NCBI GenBank assembly: GCA_026414605.1
Contig: JAOAIP010000050.1
Span: 1-55,471, forward strand
DNA: 55,471 nucleotides
Reading direction: 5' to 3'
Origin: Bacteroidia bacterium
Lineage (GTDB): Bacteria > Bacteroidota > Bacteroidia > B-17B0 > Aurantibacillaceae
The stretch's first letter is position 1. The number at the start of each line of letters is the position of its first letter. Below, piece after piece: positions 18,185 through 25,899 of the stretch. The notes under the pieces are model-generated. The model was not told where the DNA came from. It did not search any database and saw only the letters and a program-made list of their open reading frames with translations. The position numbers and the translations under genes were made by a program.

Positions 18185-18192
18185 CAAATGTA
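18185..18192 (-). promoter_or_regulatory. Candidate -7 element for phaJ-phaB
   Basis: TACATTTG on the minus strand, about 35 nt before the phaJ start, matches TAnnTTTG. A TTG lies only 13 nt further upstream, so the -33 box is not assigned. Confidence 0.45.
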
Positions 18193-18321
18193 GTAAATTT
18201 ATAGACAAATCTCTATAATTAACACACTAAATGTTGATTTTTCACAACAATTTAAATCAATGACAATCATAAACTTAAAAAATTTTTATCATAAAGATTT
18301 AAACCTTTGTCAGGAATTCGT

Positions 18322-18329
18322 TATTTTTG
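18322..18329 (+). promoter_or_regulatory. Candidate -7 element for the bufferin-like precursor gene
   Basis: TATTTTTG fits TAnnTTTG, 33 nt before the start codon. The nearest TTTG is only 12 nt upstream, so this may not be a housekeeping promoter. Because an ECF sigma factor is in the operon, the segment AAACC..CGTTA (18301-18323) deserves testing as an ECF promoter, although I do not know that factor's consensus. Confidence 0.3.
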
Positions 18330-18362
18330 TAACTAATTATTAAACTAATAAAATCTACCACT

Positions 18363-18752
18363 ATGGAAAAGAAAAAAAGAAATCTGATTGCCAGTGCCGT
18401 AGCCGCTGCATCAGTAGTTGCATTAAGCAACATCAATGCTTCCAACAACAGCATTACCTTCAACACCCTTGGTTCAGGTTCAGAAGTCCGTTCTGAAATT
18501 TTAAGCAATAACGGGCTTTCTAAACTTATCAATGACTTAAAATGTGGTGAAGATAAAGCATCTACTAACACCGAAAAAGCCAAAGGCAAAGAAGGTAAGT
18601 GCGGTGAAGGTAAATGCGGCGAGAAAAAAGCAAAAGGTAAAGAAGGTAAATGTGGTGAAGGTAAATGTGGCGAAAAAAAAGCCAAAGGTAAAGAAGGTAA
18701 ATGTGGCGAAGGCAAGTGTGGTGAGAAAAAAACAAAAGAACAACCAAAGTAG
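18363..18752 (+). CDS. bufA: Bufferin/Hvf-like RiPP precursor with six EGKCG motifs
   Basis: 129 residues. A Sec signal peptide (KKKRNLIASAVAAASVVALS, ending near NAS), a linker of about 45 residues with C61, then three exact 17-residue units KAKGKEGKCGEGKCGEK (72-122). These give six EGKCG cores (C80, 85, 97, 102, 114, 119) and a short KTKEQPK tail. In the Hvf/bufferin families, EGKCG cysteines are modified by an MNIO enzyme with a DUF2063 partner to heterocyclic or thioamide groups that bind copper. The same partner genes lie downstream, which strongly supports this reading. The product should be a periplasmic or exported metal-sequestering peptide. Copper as the metal is inferred. A strong terminator follows. 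Confidence 0.9.
   Translation: MEKKKRNLIASAVAAASVVALSNINASNNSITFNTLGSGSEVRSEILSNNGLSKLINDLKCGEDKASTNTEKAKGKEGKCGEGKCGEKKAKGKEGKCGEGKCGEKKAKGKEGKCGEGKCGEKKTKEQPK
18576..18728 (+). repeat. 51-bp in-frame tandem repeat, three units, in the RiPP precursor
   Basis: Three 17-codon units encode identical peptides. Units 1 and 2 differ at six codons and units 2 and 3 at six codons, all synonymous third-position changes. That is direct evidence of selection on the core peptide sequence and argues against recent slippage. Confidence 0.93.
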
Positions 18753-18763
18753 TCCTTTTATCA

Positions 18764-18801
18764 TTCAAGTCCCCATCAAAACGATGGGGATTTGAATTTT
18801 T
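18764..18801 (+). terminator. Strong terminator between precursor gene and sigma-factor gene
   Basis: A 14-bp stem (one G-U) from TTCAAGTCCCCATC and GATGGGGATTTGAA around loop AAAAC, followed by TTTTTC. It lies between bufA and the sigma gene 18 nt later, so readthrough would give much precursor mRNA and little maturation mRNA. No other clear promoter was seen for the downstream genes. Confidence 0.9.
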
Positions 18802-18819
18802 CAAAAACTATAATAATTT

Positions 18820-19398
18820 ATGGCTAATCCATCAAATGATATTAAAACACATTTCAAAGATATTATTGAAACAAACTACAAAAAGTTTTACAAACACGCC
18901 TGTATTCAATTAGGATGTCAAGATACGGCAAAAGATATTGTTCAAGAAGCATTCATTACGGCTTATGAAAAACTACATACTTTTCAACAAAAGTCATCAT
19001 TGGAAACGTGGATTTTTGGAATACTCAATAATAAGATATTAGAACATTTCAGAAATAACAAGAAAAGCCCAACTCGTTTTGATACAGAATTTGAAAGTAT
19101 TTTATTCAATAAAAATGGAAGTTGGAAAAAAGAATGGATATCCAACGACTTATTCCCTATTGATCATAAAGAAAATGAAAAAGAAACAAAAAAGATTCGT
19201 CAATTTTTGATGGACTGCTTAAATGCACTTAAAGAAAAACATAAACAAGTTGTCTTATTAAGATATTACTTAAATAAAAAAACGGAAGAAATTTGTGAAG
19301 TATGTCAAATGAGTACAGATAATGTTTGGCAAATCCTTCATAGAAGCAAACTTCAACTAAAAATCTGCTTACAATCCAAACAAAAATCTAATGATTAA
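18820..19398 (+). CDS. ECF-type sigma-70 family RNA polymerase sigma factor
   Basis: 192 residues. Region 2: DTAKDIVQEAFITAYEKL near 33-50 and SSLETWIFGILNNKILEHFR near 58-77. Region 4: LKEKHKQVVLLRYYLNKKTEE near 136-156 and MSTDNVWQILHRSKLQL near 163-179, the helix-turn-helix that reads the -35 box. Region 3 is absent, as in ECF factors. It lies just after the RiPP precursor and overlaps the next small gene by 8 nt. It probably activates this operon in response to metal or envelope stress, as sigma factors do for some bufferin operons; the target is inferred. Confidence 0.9.
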   Translation: MANPSNDIKTHFKDIIETNYKKFYKHACIQLGCQDTAKDIVQEAFITAYEKLHTFQQKSSLETWIFGILNNKILEHFRNNKKSPTRFDTEFESILFNKNGSWKKEWISNDLFPIDHKENEKETKKIRQFLMDCLNALKEKHKQVVLLRYYLNKKTEEICEVCQMSTDNVWQILHRSKLQLKICLQSKQKSND

Positions 19399-19630
19399 TT
19401 GCAGAAAATATACTCGCTACCTTCATAAATCTGAAATTCAGCCCTTGCAGTGGTATGAAAAAATTCTAATGCACTATCATTATACTATTTGCAAATGGTG
19501 TAAAAAATATACTTATGAAAATGAACAATTAAACCATTATATTCATACTACTATTGATGAAATAATGGATTTAAATGATCAGGAAATAGAACATCAAAAA
19601 AACGAATTATTACTAAAATTAAATTTATGA
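19391..19630 (+). CDS. Small zinc-type anti-sigma factor candidate
   Basis: 79 residues, soluble, no signal peptide or membrane helix. It contains H30-x3-C34-x2-C37, the zinc anti-sigma (ZAS) HxxxCxxC signature, plus C4 near the N-terminus, followed by an acidic helical tail. It overlaps the sigma gene stop by 8 nt and the MNIO gene start by 4 nt (ATGA), so translation is likely coupled and the gene is real despite its size. Inference: it binds and restrains the ECF factor, with a cysteine/histidine site that copper or oxidants could disrupt. It lacks the transmembrane helix of many anti-sigma proteins, pointing to a cytosolic signal. Confidence 0.72.
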   Translation: MINCRKYTRYLHKSEIQPLQWYEKILMHYHYTICKWCKKYTYENEQLNHYIHTTIDEIMDLNDQEIEHQKNELLLKLNL

Positions 19631-20460
19631 TTGGCATTGGCTATAGAAAGGACTTTGCAGAAGAATGGTATCATCAACCTGAACTTTTGAATGCTGACTT
19701 CATTGAAGTAGCCCCTGAAAATTGGATGAATGTAGGTGGCTATTGGAAAAAATTGTTGGATGAAAAACTTCGTTACTATCCTTTATTTACGCATGGTTTA
19801 TCATTGTCTATTGGAAGTCCAGACGAACTGGATGTTGAGTTTTTAAAGAAATTGAAACATTTTCTCAATCAAACACAAGCCAAATTTTATTCTGAACATT
19901 TAAGTTTTGCTAAATGTGATAATGCTCATTTGTACGATTTACTTCCCATACCATTTACAGAAGATGCTGTCAAACACGTTTCACAAAAAATCAAACAAAT
20001 ACAAGATTTTTTAGAAAGACCTTTAGTAATAGAAATCGTCAGTTATTATTCACCATTAGCCGCAGAGATGAAAGAAATAGAATTTATCAATGCTGTCTTA
20101 AGTGAAAGCAATTGTTTGTTGTTGTTGGATGTCAATAATGTGTATGTGAATAGTTTTAATCATCGCTATGATGCAAAAGAATTTATTCAACAATTACCCA
20201 AAGAAAAAGTGGCTTACATTCATATGGCAGGACATTTACAAATAGATGATGATTTAATCATTGATACACACGGCGAACCCATTATTGATCCTGTTTATGA
20301 ATTATTTGAATTTACATTGAATTGGCTTCAAAGACCTGTTCCTGTTTTATTAGAAAGGGACTTCAATATCCCCGAATTTCAAGATTTACAAAAAGAAATC
20401 AATCAACTAAAATACATTTTCAATAAAGTGCTACAAAAACAAAAAGAATATGTTGCTTAA
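19627..20460 (+). CDS. bufB: MNIO-family (DUF692) peptide-modifying iron enzyme, BufB/HvfB-like
   Basis: 277 residues, TIM-barrel DUF692/MNIO family. Likely metal ligands and active-site segments: FTHGLSLSIG (H56), YSEHLSF (H91), EIVSYY (E136), LLLDVNNVYVN (D168), YIHMAGH (H199, H203), DTHGEP (D213, H215) and LLERDFNIPEF (E243). MNIO enzymes use two or three iron ions and O2 to remodel cysteine in a precursor peptide; in Hvf/bufferin systems EGKCG cysteines are the substrate. Its neighbours are an EGKCG precursor upstream and a DUF2063 partner overlapping by 11 nt. Oddity: the usual Asn after the conserved Glu (EN..S) appears as Ile137. Confidence 0.93.
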   Translation: MIGIGYRKDFAEEWYHQPELLNADFIEVAPENWMNVGGYWKKLLDEKLRYYPLFTHGLSLSIGSPDELDVEFLKKLKHFLNQTQAKFYSEHLSFAKCDNAHLYDLLPIPFTEDAVKHVSQKIKQIQDFLERPLVIEIVSYYSPLAAEMKEIEFINAVLSESNCLLLLDVNNVYVNSFNHRYDAKEFIQQLPKEKVAYIHMAGHLQIDDDLIIDTHGEPIIDPVYELFEFTLNWLQRPVPVLLERDFNIPEFQDLQKEINQLKYIFNKVLQKQKEYVA

Positions 20461-21202
20461 ATCATCTACCTATCAACAACAATCTTTGTTAGCAGAATTT
20501 ACTCGCACGGGCAACGAAGAAATACTTAAACAACTAAAAGGAATAAATCATAAAGGAATAAAGTATTACAGACACCTGATATTTAATATCATTCAAGATG
20601 GTATTACAAATGCGTATCCTATATTGACAGATTTTTTGGGTGAACAAGAAATGAATAACTTAATACATCGTTTTTTTTCAAATCATCGTTGTCAAACGTA
20701 TCAAGTTTGGCAAATGCCCAAAGAATTCAAAGAATATGTGATAAAGCACGAATCCAATTTAATTGAAACCTATCCTTTTATCCCTGATTTATTGCTTTTT
20801 GAATGGATGGAAATTGAATTGTTTATGATGGAAGATGATGAAATTCCAAAGTATCAACCAACCGGCAATATCTTAAAGGACAAATTGGTATTAAATCCTG
20901 AAATTCAAATTTTATCAATGCAATATCCCGTGCATATTAAACATCCTAAATTGATTAAAAACAATGACAAAGGAATTTATTTTGTAGTACTGCACAGACA
21001 TCCCGAAACCAAAGAAATTATTTTTACCAACATTGATACTTTGTCTTTAAAAATAATTGAATTACTCTATAATGAAGAAAAAAACTTTGATGATTTACTG
21101 AATACTATTTTTGAAAAAACATCATTAAAAAATAAAAATGAACTTAAAAAATTTATACGAAATGCATTGGAAACAAAAATGATACTAGGTTTCAAACATT
21201 AA
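20450..21202 (+). CDS. bufC: DUF2063 (BufC/HvfC-like) RiPP maturation partner
   Basis: 250 residues. The N-terminal helical DUF2063 domain (1-100) shows QQQSLLAEFTRTGNEE, a YRHLIFNIIQDGITNAYPIL stretch and FFSNHRCQTYQVWQMPKEF, followed by FIPDLLLFEWMEIELFM and a C-terminal winged-helix-like region that probably holds the peptide leader. In known systems this protein binds the precursor and delivers it to the MNIO enzyme. It overlaps the MNIO gene by 11 nt and ends the operon. No DoxX-like fourth gene is present, unlike many bufferin operons. Confidence 0.9.
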   Translation: MLLKSSTYQQQSLLAEFTRTGNEEILKQLKGINHKGIKYYRHLIFNIIQDGITNAYPILTDFLGEQEMNNLIHRFFSNHRCQTYQVWQMPKEFKEYVIKHESNLIETYPFIPDLLLFEWMEIELFMMEDDEIPKYQPTGNILKDKLVLNPEIQILSMQYPVHIKHPKLIKNNDKGIYFVVLHRHPETKEIIFTNIDTLSLKIIELLYNEEKNFDDLLNTIFEKTSLKNKNELKKFIRNALETKMILGFKH

Positions 21203-21376
21203 AATTAATCCTTACATTGGTGAAAAATGTAAGTAATTTTTTTAATGCAGGGCAATCATTAGCACTACTATTTTACGATTAGTATTTATTTTACAAATTT
21301 TATGACCTTACTATTACAATATAGGAATATATAAATTCTTTTGTAGAACATAGTTCATCATTGTTTGCTTACATTC

Positions 21377-21829
21377 TTATACCTCAATTTCACTCATCAC
21401 CACCTCTCTAATTTGTTTATCCATATCAAAATGAATGTCTACAACAAGTGTTTTTTCTACTAATGTTTTATCTTGTTTTATGATTTCCACTATAAGTTCT
21501 GGCCATTCTACAAAACAATAATTTTTAAAGTACAAAATATCTTCAATACCAATATCTTTTAATTCTCTTAAATCCCTCACACGATATAAATCCAAATGAT
21601 ACATTAACTGATCAGCAAAATGATATTCATTCATAATTCCAAACGTAGGACTTGTAATATGTTCTACAACACCTACTAACTTTCCAAATGCTTGAACAAA
21701 TGTAGTTTTTCCTGCACCTAAATTACCTTTGAGTAAAAAAATTCTTTTTTCACAATATTGTTTGTAAACATATAATGCTAAATTCTCCCAATCTTCTTTT
21801 TCCTTTATTATGTAAGTAGTGTTTTTCAT
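21377..21829 (-). CDS. tsaE: tRNA threonylcarbamoyladenosine biosynthesis ATPase TsaE
   Basis: 150 residues, normal TsaE length. The Walker A loop GNLGAGKTT (35-43) is followed by FVQAFGK, SPTFGIMNEYHF and LYHLDLYRV (Walker-B-like LDLYR), then VEWPELI near 109, all TsaE hallmarks. TsaE drives the TsaBDE complex that makes N6-threonylcarbamoyl-A37 in ANN-decoding tRNAs. Its start overlaps the porX stop by 4 nt (ATGA), so the two are translationally coupled, an arrangement also seen in other Bacteroidota. Confidence 0.95.
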   Translation of the reverse strand: MKNTTYIIKEKEDWENLALYVYKQYCEKRIFLLKGNLGAGKTTFVQAFGKLVGVVEHITSPTFGIMNEYHFADQLMYHLDLYRVRDLRELKDIGIEDILYFKNYCFVEWPELIVEIIKQDKTLVEKTLVVDIHFDMDKQIREVVMSEIEV

Positions 21830-23385
21830 CTTGGTAATAAACTTACAAAAGGAATGATCATTTCTTCTAAACTAATTCCGCCGTGTTGAAATGTATTTTT
21901 AAATAATTGCACATATTGCCCATAATTATTAGGATATACAAAGAAACCATATTCTTTTGCAAATATGAAGCGAGAACTTGGATGTAACTTAGGCAAGAAA
22001 ATTTCAGATGGATTTTTATATTCTACTACTTCTTTCGGATTATATTCCAATGCTTTTCCTTGTTTGTATCTTAAATTAGTATTCACATTGCGATCACCTA
22101 AAACCTTAATAGGTTCTTTGACGTGCACGGTTCCATGATCGGTAGTAATGACGATGGGGACTTTCTTTTCACTTAATTGCTTAATGATTTCCAGCAATGG
22201 CGAATGAATAAACCAAGAACGAGTAATACTTCTGTATGCTCTTTCATCCTCAGCCAATTCTTTAATAATCTCCATCTCTGTGCGAGCATGACTCAACATA
22301 TCTACAAAATTATAAACAATCACATTAAGCGTATTATTAAACAACTGAGGTAATAATTCAATAAGTTTTTTAGCCGCCTGATGATTTGTGATTTTATTGA
22401 ATGAAAATTTTATTTCTTTTCCTGTTAATCGTTTTAATTGTGCTTGAAAAAATTGTTCTTCATACAAATTTTTTCCTCCTTCATCTTCATCATTACTCCA
22501 CCATTGAGGAAAGGTCTTCTCTATTTCTGAAGGCAATAATCCTGCAAACAGAGCATTACGAGCGTATTGAGTAGTTGTTGGCAAAATACTGTAATAAAGT
22601 TCTTCCGATTCCACTTTATAGTAATCGGCTAAAATGGGTTCAATCACTTTCCACTGATCATAGCGTAAATTATCTATGACAATAAAAAATAAACTATTAT
22701 CAGGATGGATGTGATGAATAAATTTATTTTTGATGAGTGTATGACTTAAAGTAGGAACATCATTTGTTTTTTTATTCAGCCACGCAGAATAATTTTTTTC
22801 AATAAAACGGGCAAACTCTTTATTGGCTTCTTGCTTTTGAGTATACAATACATCCATCATACTTTTATCTTCTGAACGATCCATCTGCATATCCCAAAAC
22901 GCTATTTTTTTATACACATCCATCCAAGTTTGCCAACTATTTGCCGACTGAATGGCATTCATTATTTCCATAAATTCTTGACGATATGCTTGAGAGGTGG
23001 TTTCAGTAATTAGTTTTTTATTTTCTAAAACTTTTTTTAATGATAATACTACTTGATTAGGATTGATGGGTTTAATTAAATAGTCAGCAATTTGACGACC
23101 AATAGCCGTGTCCATAATGTGTTCTTCTTCACTTTTTGTAATCATAATAACAGGTATAGAAGCATTAATTTGTTTGATTTTTTGCAATGTATCCAGTCCA
23201 CTTAATCCTGGCATATTTTCATCCAATAAAACTGCATCAATGGTCTTGTCATTGTAAATAATTTCTAATGCTTCATCACCACTCACAGCCGTTATAACTT
23301 CATAATTCTTATTTTGTAAAAATAAAATATGGGGTTTCAATATCTCAATTTCATCATCTGTCCAAAGAATCTTATACTTTTGCAT
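21826..23385 (-). CDS. porX: PorX: response regulator fused to PglZ phosphodiesterase domain
   Basis: 519 residues. The receiver domain (1-120) has the TDDE acidic pocket, phospho-acceptor D55 in AVLLDENMPG, ITKSEEE and the DYLIKP lysine. A helical bundle (about 130-205) links to a PglZ alkaline-phosphatase-superfamily domain with IVIDNLRYDQW, ILPTTTQYARNALFAG (nucleophile Thr region), YNFVDMLSHART and ITTDHGTVHV (metal ligands). PorX is the regulator of type IX secretion gene expression and hydrolyses cyclic oligonucleotides in studied species. This fits the T9SS cargo genes in the window. The PorY kinase is not nearby. Confidence 0.96.
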   Translation of the reverse strand: MQKYKILWTDDEIEILKPHILFLQNKNYEVITAVSGDEALEIIYNDKTIDAVLLDENMPGLSGLDTLQKIKQINASIPVIMITKSEEEHIMDTAIGRQIADYLIKPINPNQVVLSLKKVLENKKLITETTSQAYRQEFMEIMNAIQSANSWQTWMDVYKKIAFWDMQMDRSEDKSMMDVLYTQKQEANKEFARFIEKNYSAWLNKKTNDVPTLSHTLIKNKFIHHIHPDNSLFFIVIDNLRYDQWKVIEPILADYYKVESEELYYSILPTTTQYARNALFAGLLPSEIEKTFPQWWSNDEDEGGKNLYEEQFFQAQLKRLTGKEIKFSFNKITNHQAAKKLIELLPQLFNNTLNVIVYNFVDMLSHARTEMEIIKELAEDERAYRSITRSWFIHSPLLEIIKQLSEKKVPIVITTDHGTVHVKEPIKVLGDRNVNTNLRYKQGKALEYNPKEVVEYKNPSEIFLPKLHPSSRFIFAKEYGFFVYPNNYGQYVQLFKNTFQHGGISLEEMIIPFVSLLPR

Positions 23386-23401
23386 AAATATATTTTTATG
23401 G

Positions 23402-23429
23402 CAAATTTAATGAATTGTATTGATTACAA
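23402..23429 (-). promoter_or_regulatory. Candidate promoter of porX-tsaE
   Basis: On the minus strand, TTG (23429-23427), a 17-nt spacer and TAAATTTG (23409-23402) sit 17 nt before the porX start. The spacing is slightly short but within the usual range. Confidence 0.5.
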
Positions 23430-23537
23430 GATTATTAAATAAACTTAAATATCCAAAACTTTCTCACATTATTGAAAACAAGGATAAATTTAAAGAATCA
23501 TTAAACTTGTATTAATGAATCAATAAAAAAAACTTCT

Positions 23538-23545
23538 TATATTTG
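23538..23545 (+). promoter_or_regulatory. Candidate -7 element, near-leaderless cargo gene
   Basis: TATATTTG lies 11 nt before the start codon at 23557, so the mRNA would have only a few untranslated bases. No TTG is found at the ideal -33 spacing. Confidence 0.5.
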
Positions 23546-23556
23546 CAGTAAAAAAT

Positions 23557-25899
23557 ATGAAATGGGTTTATAGTTTTATTTGTTTATTAATCATCAATTT
23601 CATTTTGAATGCTCAATGTTTAAGAATAGAATCTATTTTAGTAGACGCTTGTAATGGTAGTACTTCTGCTAATCCTGAGGATTTTAATGAAATGGTTCGT
23701 TTTAGAACTGGTAGCACACCACTTCCTATAAGCCAAATTTCAATTGCAGGGGCAGGTTCTTCGGGCGCATTTCAATTAAATAAATGGCCAAATACCACAA
23801 AATCATGGCACGGTTTAGTTCAAAACGCCAATACTGCTGCATTAGTAGCAGCATTGAATTCTTCTATTCAAGCATGCGGCTATATTAAAGAACCCCCAGG
23901 AGGTATTATTCCACCTAATTCGGAAGTTATTTTAGTAACTTCCCAATATATGAATCCATCATTAAATTCTTTTGCTAACTTAAACGATACCATTTATATG
24001 GTATTTCAAGACACTGTAAATGCTAAGGGACAAGGGCATTTTGCAAATTGGAGTTCAACTCCGTCTTATCGATATTTATGTTTAATTGATAACAGCACTG
24101 GTTGCAAAGATACCGTAAGATACAACGTAGCATTATTACCATTACACACCGATGGCGACGCTATAGAATATGGTCCTGTTGTTCCCAATTACAAACTTCG
24201 TGATACTAACTACGTCAATCGAGGATGTCAAGCCCCCTTTATTCCTTTAAGTATAAACATCAATGGGGCTTCTTCTTACACTATTTGTAAAAATAACTCC
24301 ATCAACTTAAATGCGTCTACAAGTAGTATAGGATATTCATCTATACAATGGAGTTCTGCAAATGGTTCATTTTCTGCACCTAATAGTTTTACAACATCTT
24401 TTACACCTACATCAAATTTTACGGGAAGTACTTGGGTTTATTGCACCATCTTTAAACCTTGTGGAACGGGCTTTAATTCTGCAAAAGATAGTGTTTTGAT
24501 AGTCGTTAGAGACACGGCTCACATCGTTGCATCTATAAATCCTTCATCTACAATTTGCAGTAATCAAACAGCCACTTTGTCTGTCAATATTGCAAATACT
24601 GCCAGTGCTGGTACATACTCTATTCAATGGTTACCTTCCAATTCTACCAATTCATTTATCACTACTAATACACCTGGCACTTACACTGTAAATGTATCCA
24701 ATTTTTGTGGGACAGTAAGTAAAACATTAAACCTTAATGTCATTCCTGTACCTTCTGTTACTATCATAGCACCTACAACTACCACATTTTGCAATGGGAA
24801 TACAGCCACTATCATTGCTAATAGTAATCTAACCAATTACACTTGGAGTACAGGGGCTACAAATACATCAAGTATAACTGTAAACTCATCAGGAAATTAT
24901 AGCGTATCGGTATCTAACTCTTGTGGCACGGCATCAGCGGCTATTTCAATTAACTATATCAACACACCTACTGTAAGCATTACTCAAACGCCTTCTATTG
25001 TTTGTAATGGACAAACATACACTATTACTGCTAATACGAATGCTTCCAACATCAGTTGGAGCAATGGCAGTACAAGCACTTCCTTCACAAACAACACATC
25101 TGCAATGTACATAGTAACTGCGTCTAATGCTTGTGGTAGTGCGACAGCATCTATTCAAGTTCAAGTAAATAATATCCCACCATTACAATTAAGCACATCT
25201 AAAGATACACTTTGTTTAAATGATTCCGCCATAATTAATGTAACAGGCGGAAATGGAGTATATTTATGGAACAACAGCGTTTCATCTAATTCATTAATTA
25301 CTCATTCTACAGGATGGTACATTGTAGGTTCTACCACTACTTGTGGAGTATTGAAAGATAGTATTTACATTTTTGCTGATAATACTAATATCCACACAAG
25401 CATTACCGATACAGCAGGATTTATTGGCACTGAAATAGGTGTAATATGTAATGGTTGCAATTCTAATTCTACAATATGGTCGTTTGGAGATGGAAGCACA
25501 AGTACATTCACATTCATTACTCATTCATATACTCAAGCGGGCTATTACCCCGTGATAGTTAAGACAACAACACCTGCAGGTTGCTTATTGTCAGATACTC
25601 TTTATGTAAGAATTTACGACGAATTTATTTTTGAAGTACCTAATGTCTTTACACCAAATGGTGATAATGTCAATGATTACTTTTTTGTAAAAACAAGATT
25701 TATCAAAGAACTAAACGGTCAGATATTTAATAGATGGGGAAACTTAATGTTTGAGTTTCAATCTGTAAATGACCAATGGGATGGAAAAAACAAAGAAGGA
25801 ATAGAAGCCAGCGATGGTACTTACTATTATATGTTTAAAGCCAAAGACATTACTAATAAAATTCACGAGAAAAAAGGATTTTTACAACTCCTACATTAA
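23557..25899 (+). CDS. T9SS cargo: LTD-like domain, Ig-like repeats, PKD, CHU_C C-terminus
   Basis: 780 residues. Signal peptide MKWVYSFICLLIINFILNAQ; an N-terminal domain (about 21-230) with ILVDACNG..NEMVRFRTG, resembling a lamin-tail-like domain; tandem Ig-like repeats rich in Ser/Thr/Asn with a Cys and WS motif each; a PKD-like SFGDGSTSTFTFITHSYTQ near 640; then the type B sorting domain with VFTPNGDNVNDYFFVK, IFNRWGNLMFEF, WDGKNKEG and KKGFLQLLH. It is an exported surface protein with no catalytic motif. It overlaps the convergent patatin gene by 4 nt at the stop codons, and no separate terminator is seen there. Confidence 0.9.
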   Translation: MKWVYSFICLLIINFILNAQCLRIESILVDACNGSTSANPEDFNEMVRFRTGSTPLPISQISIAGAGSSGAFQLNKWPNTTKSWHGLVQNANTAALVAALNSSIQACGYIKEPPGGIIPPNSEVILVTSQYMNPSLNSFANLNDTIYMVFQDTVNAKGQGHFANWSSTPSYRYLCLIDNSTGCKDTVRYNVALLPLHTDGDAIEYGPVVPNYKLRDTNYVNRGCQAPFIPLSININGASSYTICKNNSINLNASTSSIGYSSIQWSSANGSFSAPNSFTTSFTPTSNFTGSTWVYCTIFKPCGTGFNSAKDSVLIVVRDTAHIVASINPSSTICSNQTATLSVNIANTASAGTYSIQWLPSNSTNSFITTNTPGTYTVNVSNFCGTVSKTLNLNVIPVPSVTIIAPTTTTFCNGNTATIIANSNLTNYTWSTGATNTSSITVNSSGNYSVSVSNSCGTASAAISINYINTPTVSITQTPSIVCNGQTYTITANTNASNISWSNGSTSTSFTNNTSAMYIVTASNACGSATASIQVQVNNIPPLQLSTSKDTLCLNDSAIINVTGGNGVYLWNNSVSSNSLITHSTGWYIVGSTTTCGVLKDSIYIFADNTNIHTSITDTAGFIGTEIGVICNGCNSNSTIWSFGDGSTSTFTFITHSYTQAGYYPVIVKTTTPAGCLLSDTLYVRIYDEFIFEVPNVFTPNGDNVNDYFFVKTRFIKELNGQIFNRWGNLMFEFQSVNDQWDGKNKEGIEASDGTYYYMFKAKDITNKIHEKKGFLQLLH

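Noticed and set aside
18363-18752. Reading the Lys-rich precursor as a histone-like or DNA-binding protein
   Set aside because: It has a Sec signal peptide, regular EGKCG cores and DUF692/DUF2063 partners, which fit a secreted RiPP precursor better.
18299-18804. Several overlapping frames on both strands over the precursor gene
   Set aside because: These are shadows of the 51-bp tandem repeat; only the plus frame at 18363 has a signal peptide, conserved silent-site pattern and partner genes.
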